From Glycine soja (lineage: Eukaryota; Streptophyta; Magnoliopsida; Fabales; Fabaceae), in NCBI RefSeq assembly GCF_004193775.1, contig NC_041011.1:8645656-8709655 (forward strand): a stretch of 64,000 nucleotides of DNA, in the 5' to 3' direction. How positions within the stretch are numbered: the first letter of the stretch is position 1; every line of letters starts with the position of its first letter. The notes below the pieces were generated by a model. That model saw only the letters and a list, made by a program, of their open reading frames with translations. It did no database searches and was not told the origin of the DNA. A program made the position numbers and the translations under genes. Shown piece by piece: positions 22,800 through 34,033 of the stretch.

Positions 22800-24481
22800 T
22801 TGATAGACTTCAATGGCTTAGTATATCTGCAAGTTGATCTTCAGACCTACAAAACTCCAATTCAAGCTTCTCCTTACTTACTTGATCATGCAAGAAATGA
22901 AACTTGGTTTCAATATGTTTACTCCTACCATGTGCCACAGGATGTTTGCCTACATCAATTGTTGATTTGTTATCAATCAACAACCTCATAGGACTGCAAT
23001 CTCTCAAGTTCAGTTCTTCCATTAAAGCTTCCAGCCATAAAGCTTGACAAGCTGCCGTAGCAGCAACAATATATTCTGCTTCACATGTTGACAAAGCATC
23101 TACACTTTGCTTCTTTGAGCACCAAGAGATTGGTGTTGTTCAAAATTTGAAAACATACCCAGTAGTGCTTTTCCTATCATCCTTATCACCACACCAATCT
23201 GAATCACTATAACCAATAACTTCTCCTTCTATATTCTTCTGACTGTAAGGATATAAAATGCCAAGATCCAATGTTCCTTTCACATACCTTAGAATCCTCT
23301 TTGCTGCTAGGAAGTGAGGTGTCTTTGGTTTCTCCATAAACCTGCTTATCAACCCAACACAATAAGCAATGTCAAGCCTGGTGTTACATATGTACCTCAG
23401 TGAGCCTACAATTTGCTTGTACAAGGTAGGATCAACTTCTTTCTCATCCCCATCTATTTGCAGCTTAATTCCAGTTTCAGTTGGTGTGATCATAGAATTG
23501 CACTCCATCATATTGAACCTCTTCAAAATTTCTTCTGCATACTTCTTTTGATGCATGAAAATCCCTTTGCTAGTGGAAACAAATTCAATACCCAGGAAGT
23601 ATGATAACTCAGCAAGATCAGACATTTCAAATTCTTCCATTATTCTTCCTTTGAACACTCTCATATCTTTTTTACTACTGCCAATCACTAGTAAATCATC
23701 TACATAAAGACATATTATCAAAAACTCACCAGAATCTATGTTTCTAACATAAACTCCATGCTCAATAGTGCACTTGGTGAAATTCTGCTGGACTATGAAG
23801 CTATCAATTCTCATATTCTAGGCTCTAGGAGCCTGCTTAAGGCCATATAATGCCTTATTCAACTTGTAAACTTTATCATCTTGACCTGCCACTGCATAAC
23901 CAGGTGGTTGAGTTATGTAGACTTCTTCTTCAAGTGACCCATTCAAAAATGTTGGCTTCACATCAAGTTGATATAGAGACCAGTTTCTGTTGCTAGCAAC
24001 TGCCACAATGAGCAAGTCTTGCAACTGGAGTGAAAACCTCATTGTAGTCCAAGCCATGTTTCTGCAGAAATCCCCTTGCTACTAATCTTGCCTTATACTT
24101 GGATACATCTCCATTAGGCTTTACTTTAGTCTTATAGACCCACTTCACATCAATTGGTCTTTTTCCTTGAGGTAAGTGGACTAACTCCTAAGTCTGGTTC
24201 TTCTTAATTGATCTCAATTCTTCTTCCATAGCTGCTATCCAATGTGAACTTTGTGAGGCTTCATCATGACTCATTGGTTATGATTCATCAAGTAGAGAAA
24301 AGTGCACAAAATCCCCTTCTGCAATGATTTCTGTATCAGGATACAATTCATACTCTTTGAGTGTTTGTGGTACTTGTCTCCCTCTTTGTGACCTTCTGAG
24401 TTGCTCTCCACCTGATGGCACATCATCTTCACTTTTTTTGTCTTCAAGTTTCACAATCACCTTTCTTTCACCATTGTCAGT
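22800..24481 (-). pseudogene. Copia reverse transcriptase and RNase H
   Basis: The minus strand reads, in two or three frames, the tail of integrase/linker (GGEQLRRSQRGRQVPQTLKE), then [53 protein letters not shown], and the catalytic YVDDLL (YVDD at 23695-23706) intact. RNase H follows: SDSDWCGDKDDRKSTTGYVF, STCEAEYIVA, LLIDNKSTI and KHIETKFHFLHD. The junctions between pieces are stops (for example at 23815 after the KQAPRA block) and one-base shifts near 23130 and 24040. The residues needed for RT chemistry are present, but no continuous polyprotein is possible. Confidence 0.9.
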
Positions 24482-25562
24482 TGTAAAAGAAAAGCTTCAA
24501 GATGATTTTGATGATGCCAATAGTAAAGCATATCCAAGACAACTCAAGAAGATTTTGATTTCAAGAAAGATTTGTCTTCATGGATAATTCAAGTAAGCAT
24601 CAAGCAATACAAGATATTCAAGTTAGATTGACTAGATAGATTCTTAAGTTAGATTTATAAGATAGATTTGAAAGCACAAAGATTTGGCTAAGTTATTTTT
24701 CTTTCAAAACAAATGATTTTAAAGTTTTCTCTCTAGTAATCGATTACCAGTGGCCAAAATGTTTTCTGAAAAGCTTTTAAAGTTTTTAAATGTTTTAGAA
24801 AGTATGTAATCAATTACACATGGCTTGTAATCAATTACCAGTTATTTGGAACGTTTTTAAAACAACCATAAGAAATTTGAATTTAAATTTCAAAGTTGTG
24901 TAATCGATTACAATGTATTGGTAATTGATTATCAGTCTTAAAAAAAATTCAAATTTCAAAGTGAAGAGTCATAACTCTTCAAAAGTAACTGTGTAATCGA
25001 TTACACCAATATGGTAATCGATTACCAGTAAGGGTTTTCAAAAATATTCCCAACAGTCACATCTTTTCATTTGAATTTTGAATGACCATCAAAGGCCTAT
25101 ATATATGTGTGACTTGGGAACGAAATGTGTAGAGAGTTTTGCTTGATCAAAATGTTTTATCCTCTCAAAAGATTATGAGAGTTTTGCTTGTCCAAAAATG
25201 TCTTATTCTCTCAAAAGATGATGAGAGTTTTCATTACCCAGAAAGTTATATCCTCTCAAGAGATTAAGAGAGTTTTTGATTGCCCAAAAAGTTTTATCCT
25301 CTCAAATGATTAAGAGAGTTTTTCACTGAGTGCAAAGTTCTTATCCTCTCAAATACAAATCATCTTATCTTCACAATTCCTTGGCCAAACACTTGTGACA
25401 TTCAATAAGGAATTAAGCACTTCATTGTAACATCTATCTCTTTCAAGAGAGATCATTTATTCTTCCTCTCTTTCTGATCAAAGGGCTAAGAGACTGAGAG
25501 TCTCTTGTTGTAAGGCATCTGAACACAAAGGAAGGGATGTGCTTGTGTGTTTTAGGTGTGTA
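24482..25562 (+). mobile_element. Truncated LTR of another copia family inside the copia element
   Basis: About 1.08 kb that interrupts the minus-strand copia. It begins TGTAAAAGAAAAGCTTCAAG with GATTTTGATGATGCCAA, like the start of the SIRE-type LTRs at 37971 and 44334. It has several TAATCGATTAC boxes and four AGAGTTTT..TTATCCTCTCAAA units (25125-25350), and reaches the AGAGACTGAGAGTCTC...GAACACAAAGG block that in the 37971 LTR lies well before its end. The LTR is thus cut short. The integrase C-terminal part and the start of the RT linker expected at this site are gone, so the insertion is coupled to a deletion of host element sequence. Confidence 0.7.
25100..25360 (+). repeat. Four-copy sub-repeat, about 60-bp unit
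   Basis: GAGAGTTTTxxxTTxxCCAAAAAGTTTTATCCTCTCAAAAGATTA-like units repeat at about 25130, 25185, 25240 and 25295 within the truncated LTR, just after the likely TATA region (TATATATATGTG at about 25098). Confidence 0.75.
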
Positions 25563-26645
25563 TCCTTGCAATCTTTTAGTGGGACATCTGTTTAGAATAT
25601 ACACAACAGTAGAAGTTGTCTCTCCCCAGAAGTAATAAGGCATTCCCTTCCCTTTCATCATGCTTCTGGTCATATTCAGAATGGTTTTGTTTCTTCTCTC
25701 AGAAACACCATTATGTTGAGGTGTATAGGGAGATGTCACTTCATGAATTATTCCCTCTTCATCACAAAATACTTGAAATTCATGTGAGTTATACTCACCA
25801 CCTCCATCTGTTCTAAGCACTTTAATTACCTTATCACTCTGCTTTTCACTCAACATCTTAAACTTCTTAAAGATGTTAAACACTTCACTTTTCTGCTTAA
25901 TGGGGTAGATCCCCATTTTTCTAGTAAATTCATCAATGAATGACACAAACACAAAGTAATTGTTACCTCCAAGGGATTTCACTTCAAAAGGACCACACAC
26001 ATCAGAATAGATCACTTCAAGCTTTCTTTTGGATCTGATTGGAATTTCTAACTTGAAAGAATTCCTTGGTTGCTTTGACACACAACACTCAACACACAAC
26101 TGTTTTGGTATCTCAATTTAAGGGAGACCATGAACCATTTTCTTACTTTTAAATTCACTTAAACTCCAGAAATTTAGATGACCAAACCCGTGATGTCACA
26201 TCCAGCTTTCATCACTTATAGAAGCAGCCAAGCATTGAAATTCTGCAATCTGAATTCCAATCTTGAATGTTTTGTTTCTTGACAAAGAGGCCTTTAGAAT
26301 CAACCTCTTATTGCTATCAAACATCTTCAGTTGACTATCCTCCATCTGTATTGAGTAGCCCTTTTCTAACAACTTTCCCAAACTCAGTAAATTATTCTTC
26401 ATATTGGGAACATATAGCACATCATTGATAAATGAGTGTTGTCCATCCTTCCTCTGAATCATCACCTTTCCAATGCCTTTTGCAGTTACAAAACTGTTAT
26501 CTGCAAACTTGATCTTGCTCTTTACCTTATCATCAATGTTTACAAACCACTCTCTATGTCCAGTCATGTGATTGGAACAACATGTGTCAAGATACCACAG
26601 ATTAACACTGTCTTCTTCTGAGTTTGTAGTTGCCATTAGTAACAC
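25563..26645 (-). pseudogene. Copia protease and integrase
   Basis: The minus strand reads the protease block starting near 26600: WYLD followed by TCCSNHMTG. The usual catalytic DTG/DSG triad is altered: the Gly codon at 26580-26582 is TGT (Cys). Next come FADNSFVTAKGIGKV and LYVPNMKNNLLSLG. The integrase zinc-finger region is damaged near 26100-26200. The catalytic core follows with [17 protein letters not shown] and the SERRNKTI glutamate. The ORF breaks after [10 protein letters not shown] at the junction with the foreign LTR, so the GKSDE-type C-terminal domain is lost. Confidence 0.85.
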
Positions 26646-26689
26646 TTTATCAGAGTCAAAATCCTCATCTTGTGCCTATTGAGCCTCAT

Positions 26690-27601
26690 CTACATTTCTG
26701 GGAACCCTTTTATTTCTGCATTCATATGCAAAATGTCCCTATTTCTGACAGTTATAACACTGAATCCCTTTCTTGTTGAATTTTTTCTTGCCCACTTTGT
26801 GATTCCCTCCACTTTTCTTGTCATTTTCTTCATTCTAGTTATGATTTCTAGAACTGCCGGAGCTCTCACCTGACCCCTTCCACTTATTGTTCTTCCACTT
26901 TTCTTTTCCCTTCTTATTCTTACCACATCATAGTTGTTCCCTTTGGTTGTTTGGGCTTGCATAGCTTGCTCAGTTGATCTTTGTGAATTTCTTTCATTGA
27001 GCCTCATCTCTTGAGCTTCAAGTATTCCTTACAGTTCTTCAATCTTCATTTCTTCAAGATCCTAGCCTTGCTCAATTGGCACCACTATATGATCGAATCT
27101 TGGTGTCAAGGTTCTTAATACCTTGTCAATGATCCCCAAGTCTGATTGCTTGTCACCATAAGCATTCATTTGATTTGTAATTGCCAAGATTCGAGAAAAG
27201 AACTCGCCAATGCTTTCTTGATCACTCATTTGTAGAAGTTCATACTGCCTTCTCAAGGTCTGCAACTTCACCTTCTTGAGTTTGCTATCCCCTGCATAGG
27301 ATTTCTCTAGAGTATCCCATGCCTTCTTTGCAGTATCAGCCGATCTAATTTTCTGGAAATTATCTGCATCTACACATTGATGAATAATGAACAATGTCTT
27401 TGCATCTCTTTTCATCAAATCACAGTGAGCCACCTTCTATGCATCAGTTGGGTTCTTTTCAGATTCTTGAACCCCTTCTTGCACCACTTCTGTCACATCT
27501 TGAAATCGAAAGATTACCTTCATTTAAGCACATCAATCATCATAGTTCTTGCCTATGAGAACAGGCATAGATGTCGGAAAAATTCCATTTGAGGAAGCCA
27601 T
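26690..27601 (-). pseudogene. Copia gag
   Basis: Starts with ATG at 27601 (MASSNGIFPTSMPVLIGKNY), shortly after the primer site, and carries the copia gag region (AKKAWDTLEKSYAGDSKLKK, LQTLRRQYELLQM, FFSRILAITNQM). A CCHC zinc knuckle (CYNC..GHFAYEC) is readable near 26720-26760 in a shifted frame. Stops around 27430-27540 and near 27060, with frame changes, disable it. Confidence 0.85.
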
Positions 27602-27634
27602 CTCAATTTCGGTATCCAGGGATCTTGAACCTCA

Positions 27635-27647
27635 GCTCTGAATACCA
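27635..27647 (-). other. Copia primer binding site (initiator tRNA-Met type)
   Basis: The minus strand reads TGGTATTCAGAGC three bases after the 5' LTR end. It differs by one inserted T from the usual TGGTATCAGAGC complement of plant initiator tRNA-Met. Confidence 0.8.
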
Positions 27648-27650
27648 GTT

Positions 27651-27931
27651 TGTTGAAACAATAAAGTTCTAGCGCACTCACACTATGCACTCACTGTCAC
27701 TCTATGTTAGAGAATAAGAGAAGATGCTGAAGGAATTGATTGAGAGAAAATAGAGGGGACTTAGAATTCTGAAAAAAAATTCTACACTCTCATCCTTCTC
27801 ATTGATGATTACTATTATTTTTATACACACTACGATATAGCTATAACAAACTTCATAGTTGTCAAACTAACTTCAAAATGAATCACTAACTAACTCCTAA
27901 CTAATTAACTAAATTACAATATACATCAACA
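27651..27931 (-). repeat. Copia 5' LTR (281 bp)
   Basis: On the minus strand it runs TGTTGATG...TTTCAACA. It pairs with the 22486-22737 copy. The 5-bp flank after 27931 is TTTCT. Confidence 0.9.
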
Positions 27932-28097
27932 TTTCTATGATGACATGCTTATCAAATTCATTAGCCCGATTTTTGTGAAGATAGGTGTCCACCCTTTCAA
28001 ACCCAGTGGCATCAATATAATACCAGGGGAAATGTCCACTGGGGGTTGTGTGTGAGTGTTTGGTAAAGCGTGAATGATTGTGGGTGTTGTGTACCTA
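27932..28097 (-). pseudogene. Putative plant transposon protein relic, 5' part
   Basis: The minus strand reads HFPWYYIDATGFERVDTYLH followed by KNRANEFDKHVII. That is the upstream continuation of the relic at 21950-22485, separated only by the copia insertion. Confidence 0.5.
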
Positions 28098-28440
28098 ATT
28101 TTATTTTATCCTTAAATATACCTTTAATTTATAATTTTGATTTATTTATTTTAAGATAAAAATATTTAATTTTTATTTTAAAAAATTCATAATTTTGTTA
28201 CAATCCCCAATTTGATTTACATTTTATTTTTTTATTTTGATCAAATTAAACCTAGATTTAACATATTCATTTAAAATATCATTAAGAAACAATTTAATTA
28301 ATTAATAAAATAAAATAAATAAATGTAATTAAATTTGAGGGTTGAATTAAAATTATATATTTTCTGAAATAAAAAATCAAATATTTTTATTTTAAAACAA
28401 AGGATCAAAGTTTCGAATATGATAAAATAAGATAGCAAAA
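28098..28440. mobile_element. Foldback (MITE-like) element
   Basis: Left arm (TTTTAAGATAAAAATATTTAATTTTTATTT ... CATAATTTTGTTACAATCCCCAATTT) matches the reverse complement of the right arm ending about 28438. Substitutions are present in both arms. The arms cover most of the segment and there is no coding capacity. Confidence 0.6.
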
Positions 28441-28669
28441 ATTGTATTAGAGTGTTTATGTTATGAGTCCTTGAAAAAAGAAAGTATCATTTGTGTTTAT
28501 GTGTTGAAGTGTCGATTCCGTTAGATAACAAAACACGTCAAGTGAGTAAGAGAAATGTGAAGTCAGAAAGAGTGCTAATTGAGCCTTTTTTGTGAAAAAT
28601 GGAAGAAAAATGAGAGTTTCACGTTAATGTTAAAATGTGCATAATGTGGTGAGTCTGTTACATAACTTT

Positions 28670-29065
28670 TTGGTTTAATTATTATTTTATCCTCTAATTT
28701 ACTTTCTTTAAAATTTAATTTTGTCATCTTATTTTTAAAAGATTATTTTAATCATTTAATTTATTTATTAATTAGTTCCATTTAATTATTTTATCTTTAA
28801 AATGTTCAGTTAAGTTTATTATTTTTTTAAAAAAATGAATTTAATTTGGTCATATTTTTCTTCCATAAGCTCCAAACAATTTTAAAAAATTAGATCAAAT
28901 TTAGTTTTAAATGAGACCAGATTAAAATCATTTAAAAAAATAAAGGATCTAATTCACTCTTTCAAAAATAAAGGGATGAAATTGAACTCAATAAATAAAT
29001 TAAGAAATGAAATTAAAACTTTTAAACATAAAATGACTAAATTTAACCTAAAAAAATAGTTTACT
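28670..29065. mobile_element. Degenerate foldback element
   Basis: GGTTTAATTATTATTTTATC...TTAATTTATTTATTAATTAG on the left resembles the reverse complement of the right side (…AATTAAGAAATG…AAATTTAACC), and both arms carry TTTAATTT/TTCATT blocks. AT richness makes chance pairing easier, so the call is weaker than for the other foldback elements. Confidence 0.4.
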
Positions 29066-30660
29066 CAAATAGTAATTATACCTAACTTTTTTAAAGAAAG
29101 AATGAGAGAATCAAGTGAGTCAATATGCGTGAACGTGAGATTTTTTAGAAAGTGAGTTATTTTAGAAAGAGAGGATGCGTGAGGCTTGTTGGGGTGTGAA
29201 TGGAAATGGGAATGTGCACATGAAGAGAATAAAAGATTGCTTCTGCATTTAAAGTCTGCATGAATGAGAGTAGTATTTGATAAAAAGCTTTTATAATTTT
29301 TTTGTTACATCAATTGTTACTCATTTGTAAAATTTTTTCATAATTTTTTGAATTGGATCACAGATACAAAATAAAAAAATATTTTTTTGGTCTATTAAAA
29401 AAATATTATTTTATATTATTTTTTAACTCTGATTTTTTAATTTTATATTTTATTTTATTTATTCGAACAAAATTGAGTGTTCACACGTATTTTTTTAAAT
29501 AACTTAAAGCATTTAATTAAGCATATTTACTACTCTCACTGCATGCGTTCTTTAACCCACAAAAGATATTAAATGCACACATGTCTTTTGAAATAATTCA
29601 AAACATTAATTAGATATATTAAATACTCTTATAACATTCATCTATTAACACATAAAAGACAAGTCCTTAATATAATACATATAAAAATAACTTTTAGGTG
29701 CTTGATATATATTTAATTTTTTGTTTTGAGTCTCTCGTTGAACTAATGTCATATCATCACTTAACTACGGAAGGAACTCAATAAAATTTTTAATATATCT
29801 GAGACTCAAAATAAAACAAAAAATCATATGAGACTCTAAACAAAAATAAGATATATATTAAGAATCTCAAACATATTTAAGTTTTTTTTTTATCAACATC
29901 TTATAGGTGTGATGTACCCACTTTTAAGATCTATTTTATAAATCATATTTTCTATCCATCAAGCTCAAATCCAAAAACTTACTTAAGAGATCCAAGTTTA
30001 ATTCCACCCGAACTAAGAACATGTTAATCAAAGAATGATATGTTAGGGTTAATATAACAATACAATATTAATTTATAATAAAAATAAGAAAATAAAATAC
30101 ATAATTCGATTAAATTATGGAAGTACAATAAATTTTGGCAATAATTTATTTCTTTTGTCAAGATATTCAAGAGTCATCAACATGCTGCATTTGATAGGTA
30201 TTTATAAATAAATGCATTTGAAAATTGAGAATAGTAAATTCCTAATTTCTAATTAGAATAAATTTTTAAAATAAGACACCAATAAGTGGTGGGGTCTAAC
30301 AAAAGAGACTAATCCCTTACAACGCAACAAACCAACGGTTCAATCCTTATTGGGAAGAGTGTCCACATTTAGTGCCTGAGCATACTTTGAATAGAACTAC
30401 CTTCAAAAGTAGATACCTATGGAAAAGGAAAAAAATGAAAATAAGATAATTCCTAAATAACTTTTTTTGGTCTAAACCATTGGTATCCTCCACTAGAGGC
30501 AATGATGTTCTAGTTAGATAGGACTAGTATGGGTGACAAAGGTCTTCCTTCAAGTATTTAAGGCAACTGAATACCTAGGACTCAAATATGAGATCTCTGG
30601 TTAAGAGGGAACCAATAATAGCTAAAACATATGACAAAAATATTAAAAACATATAATGAA
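29066..30660. other. AT-rich intergenic DNA
   Basis: No gene is supported. Around 30083-30150 the sequence ATTCGATTAAATTATGGAAGTACAATAAATTTTGGCAATA has a diverged relative at 31300-31360, on either side of the small gene at 30676-31032. The stretch 30480-30620 has the look of a dispersed repeat but I cannot classify it. Confidence 0.5.
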
Positions 30661-30675
30661 TAACTATTTTAGTCG

Positions 30676-31032
30676 TCATTTATTTGGTGGAGGAGGATGA
30701 TTAAGGTCGATATGTGTCTTTGGTGGAGGAGGACGATAAGTCGAGAAGGCGGAGGTCACGGATTTCTCTGGAGGAGGAGGATGATTAAGGTCGATATGTG
30801 TCTCTGGTAGAGGAGGACGAATATGTGTGTCTGGTGGAAGAGGACGATTGAGGTAGATAGGCGAAGGTTGAGAAGGCGGCAATGGCGAAGATGGAGACCT
30901 AATCGACAAAGGTTGGGATGGAGGCCGAGTTGAAAAGTAAAGTAAGCCACAATTATCACATGCGCGGGGCTGATCCATGTCTTTCCATGTGGGAAAGCCC
31001 TTGGAACAATAATCACATAAAGATTTGAACAT
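30676..31032 (-). CDS. Possible small gene: zinc-ribbon and proline-rich protein
   Basis: A 118-codon minus-strand frame, ATG at 31032 and TGA at 30676. Residues 1-30 hold two C-x2-C pairs (C6-x2-C9, C25-x2-C28; CDYC and CDNC), a small zinc-ribbon-like arrangement. The remainder is proline-rich, with the block THIDLNHPPPP present twice and related THIRPPLPE and YRPPPP blocks, encoded by a GA-rich tandem duplication on the plus strand. A clear TATA box (TATATAAAT on the minus strand) stands about 85 bp before the ATG with a purine/pyrimidine leader, and the frame starts directly with the cysteine motif. I do not recognise a family and suggest no function. It could instead be a chance frame kept open by proline-codon repeats. 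Confidence 0.4.
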   Translation of the reverse strand: MFKSLCDYCSKGFPTWKDMDQPRACDNCGLLYFSTRPPSQPLSIRSPSSPLPPSQPSPIYLNRPLPPDTHIRPPLPETHIDLNHPPPPEKSVTSAFSTYRPPPPKTHIDLNHPPPPNK

Positions 31033-31114
31033 TATGGATAATCTTTATGCAAGAGGAAATAAATGAGGGAACAAGGTTTTGGATAAGAAAAGGGAAGGGA
31101 AGGAAAAAAAAGAG

Positions 31115-31123
31115 ATTTATATA
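31115..31123 (-). promoter_or_regulatory. TATA box upstream of the small proline-rich gene
   Basis: The minus strand reads GGCTATATAAATCTC, a close match to the plant TATA consensus, about 85 bp before the ATG at 31032. This predicts a leader of some 50-60 bases. Confidence 0.5.
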
Positions 31124-31129
31124 GCCATG

Positions 31130-32040
31130 AGAAAGGTTGTGTATTTAAGCATTTATTCTATGAGTAAAAGAAAAATACATTTAAAAAATATATAGTTTTC
31201 CAAAAATAATATCATTTATTGTTTTTCGTTACATAAAGCATGATTGTTTGCAAATATAAATTGATACAAAATTAAATTATAATAAATGTAAAAAAATCAA
31301 AATATATAACCGGATTAAATTTTGGAAGCACAATAAAATTTGGCAATATTAATAAATGAATTCCTTTTTAATGGTAATATTTGGAATAAAGATAAGTAAA
31401 AATTAATGTGAAAAAATTATTTAATGAAATCAAAATATATGCAAAATTTTCTAGTTAAATTATAAAATAGGCTAATTTTCAAAAAGAGAAATTAAGAAAA
31501 ATAAAATAACAGAAAATGTGATATATTTTAAGCAAGTGAAATGTAATATAATTTTCTTGATAACTTTATTTCTTTAATCTTACTAAAATATGAGTAAATA
31601 ACGTTGCACGATAATATTAAAATAGTTATTTCCTTACATTCATACAAAATCCCATTTAATTAATAAACATTTTGGCATCAATAATAGTATCTCATATATT
31701 CAAGAAACAATGCAACCATATATCTTAGGAAAATAATTTATATAATTTCTTTATACTTATTTCGGAACATGATACAATAAATATTATTTTCTTAATTACT
31801 TTTTTTATCCGTAGGAATCGAAGTCAATGTCAAGAATTTATAATATCTCACACACTTTGTTCAACCATCTAAGTTAAACCCATGACTTCTTACTTACCTT
31901 TAGATATAAGGAGATAGTGAAACAATATATACAACAATAAATTACATCATTTCCTTAATTTTATTACTAGCTATTAAAATATGATATAACATAATTTTAT
32001 TAAAATATAAATGTGTATCCATTCCTCATTAATGGTACCA
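31130..32040. other. AT-rich intergenic DNA, no feature seen
   Basis: Frequent stops in all frames and no structured repeat apart from the diverged block at 31300-31360, related to 30083-30150. Confidence 0.55.
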
Positions 32041-32700
32041 ACATGGTATGATATGATTGAAAAATAACCTTATCCCTTAAGCATGTGGTCTGGGGTTCGA
32101 TTTTGGTCCTTGTGTATGAAAAAACATCCATTGGGAGAGGCCAACCCCTTAAATAATGGGTCTTTGTACCTTGAGGGATTAGTCATTGGCTCTCGACCGA
32201 GGGATACCCCAAGTATTATGCTTCTTCCTTAACTGGAGTCTCTTTGTTCCTCAATGAAACGTTTGTAACTCTTCAGATGGGAGAAGAGAAACTATTATGT
32301 CGACTCAGTATATTGAGAACCATAGTCTTCTTATAGTGTGTTAACCTAATAGGGTTCTCATTATCCGTTAATGGGCCAACATCAACATCTGCTATTTAAG
32401 TCCATTTCACCTTATTTTAGTAGTTTAATGGACTCGCTTAATTTGAACACATAAAATAAAGCCTAATAATAAACAGCTAATATAATTATTTTATAATATT
32501 AGCCCACACTAATTATTAAAATATAACATTCTAACAATCTCCCACTTAAGCTATATATTGTAACAATTATTTTACAATTCCTTAGGCATGCATTCGTATG
32601 CTATTTATCTTTAGATTTCCACTTTAACAATTTGGTTTATCTCATATATCAATAATAGAATCTCCGCAGGTTTCGTAACTACAACAAATGTGACTAGTGT
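32041..32700. other. Unclassified repeat remnants, possible SINE-like piece
   Basis: At 32085-32105 TGGGGTTCGATTTTGG resembles the internal B box of RNA polymerase III genes (GGTTCGA core), but no A box is found at the right distance upstream. After this the sequence has the character of old retroelement non-coding DNA (CATTGGGAGAGGCCAACCCC; CTAACAATCTCCCACTTAAG). No protein is readable. Confidence 0.3.
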
Positions 32701-33973
32701 AAACATGAAGAGTTGAAGACTTGTAACTTTTAGTTTTTTTTATTGATGATAAGTTGTATTATAAAACACTAGCCTTGATTAGGATGTTTGTTATTGCCTA
32801 AAATGTTTGATTGTGTGTGTGAAACCATGCATACATGCAACCTAGACTAGGATGTGTAAACCAACATGCTCAAAATGATTAGCATTGCATTGAACCTTGA
32901 TAGTTAGCCTTAGAGAATTGAAACTTTCATAACTTAGCTTTTAAAATCACTAAGTTTCAATTCTGCATCAAGATAATCGACTATATGCTAATATAATAGA
33001 CTAGATTGAGCCTTCATTTTCTCATAATTGAGAATAAATTGCAAAAAGACGACTATCTTAAGTACATAATTGAGTAAATCGACTATCTGGGTCTAAAGAA
33101 GTTTTTTGCTTTTGCAAACAATCGACTATGACAATATAATAAACTATTTGCTCTTCAGTAAACCCAGGTGATGTGAAGAACAATATAGTCAACTATATCT
33201 ATGTCATAATCAACTATTTTGGTTCTAAGGCTATAAAAATGAGTTTTTTTTAAAGGACTTTGTGTGTGATAGTTTTTCTCTTATATTTTTCACTGTGATT
33301 TTCGTTGAGAGAGTCTTTGAACCTCTAAGTATCATCACCACTTTGATCCTTAATTGGAAACATCATTTTACTTTAGGATCAATGGATCTTTTCATAGGAT
33401 CATGAAGAGAAGTTGGGACTCCATAGGAAGTTTTTTCCAACTTTAACATATAAGGTGAAATCTTTCCTTTATCTGCATTTTTTATTTTTGTTTTCATTGA
33501 GTAGGTTCCTCAATGGTGCGCAAGTAATGGGCTTTCTACATGTAGGTTTTTGTTCTTGATAGGTTTTCAAGAGTTAAGCATTTGTGATGTGCATTTGCTT
33601 GTGATTTTGGTTGTAACTCAAAAGGTTATAGTGGAAAGATCTTATGTGTTGCTATGGATCAACTGGATGTAGATTTCTTGGAAATTAAACCATTATAAAT
33701 TATGTATGCATCTTTTTCTCTAACCTTTGAACTCTTGTATTGCTTCTTGCATGAGTTTCTAAACTTTTGAGTGCTGATAATTTTTGTGCATCATTGGGTA
33801 AGTATTTAATTGTGATTAAGAAATCAAAGGGTATTTGCAACACATCTAAAACTCTTGATTCAATTGAATTAAAGGAAGTTATTTATGAAATTTTTTCATT
33901 TGGGTCTAAAATTGATTTGGAACCAATTCATCCCTCTCTTGGTTTATGAATCCATGTGCCATTATTTCTAACA
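32701..33973 (+). repeat. Likely 5' LTR of an old copia element (left end unclear)
   Basis: The segment ends TTTCTAACA directly before a primer-site-like TGGTGATCAAAGC, which is followed by a gag relic. That places an LTR 3' end at about 33973. The region contains several AATCGACTAT/TAGTCAACTA boxes that parallel the TAATCGATTAC boxes of the neighbouring LTRs, then a transcript-like leader. The left end is not resolved; 32701 is only an estimate. A 60-codon frame at 33767-33949 is part of the LTR. Confidence 0.5.
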
Positions 33974-33976
33974 ATT

Positions 33977-33989
33977 GGTGATCAAAGCT
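33977..33989 (+). other. Primer binding site (initiator tRNA-Met type, diverged)
   Basis: TGGTGATCAAAGC resembles TGGTATCAGAGC and lies three bases after an LTR-like ACA end. Confidence 0.55.
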
Positions 33990-34033
33990 TTATTTGATAG
34001 TCATTCAAACAATTTTTGAAAAAGATCCTCATA

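Larger units (their letters stand above)
22486..27931 (-). mobile_element. Ty1/copia LTR retrotransposon (defective, minus strand)
   Basis: Bounded by short related LTRs (22486-22737 and 27651-27931), each starting TGTTG and ending CAACA. The flanking 5 bp are TTTTT and TTTCT, an imperfect target duplication. Minus-strand order is LTR, tRNA-Met-type primer site, gag, protease, integrase, then a foreign truncated LTR, then RT, RNase H, polypurine tract and LTR. Protease-integrase-RT-RNase H is the copia order. Stops, frameshifts and loss of the integrase C-terminal part make it non-autonomous. It split an older transposon ORF. Confidence 0.9.

Noticed and set aside
32080..32110. tRNA-derived SINE suggested by TGGGGTTCGATTTTGG
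   Set aside because: No A box at the proper distance, no A-rich or T-rich tail and no target duplication; kept only as a low-confidence remark.
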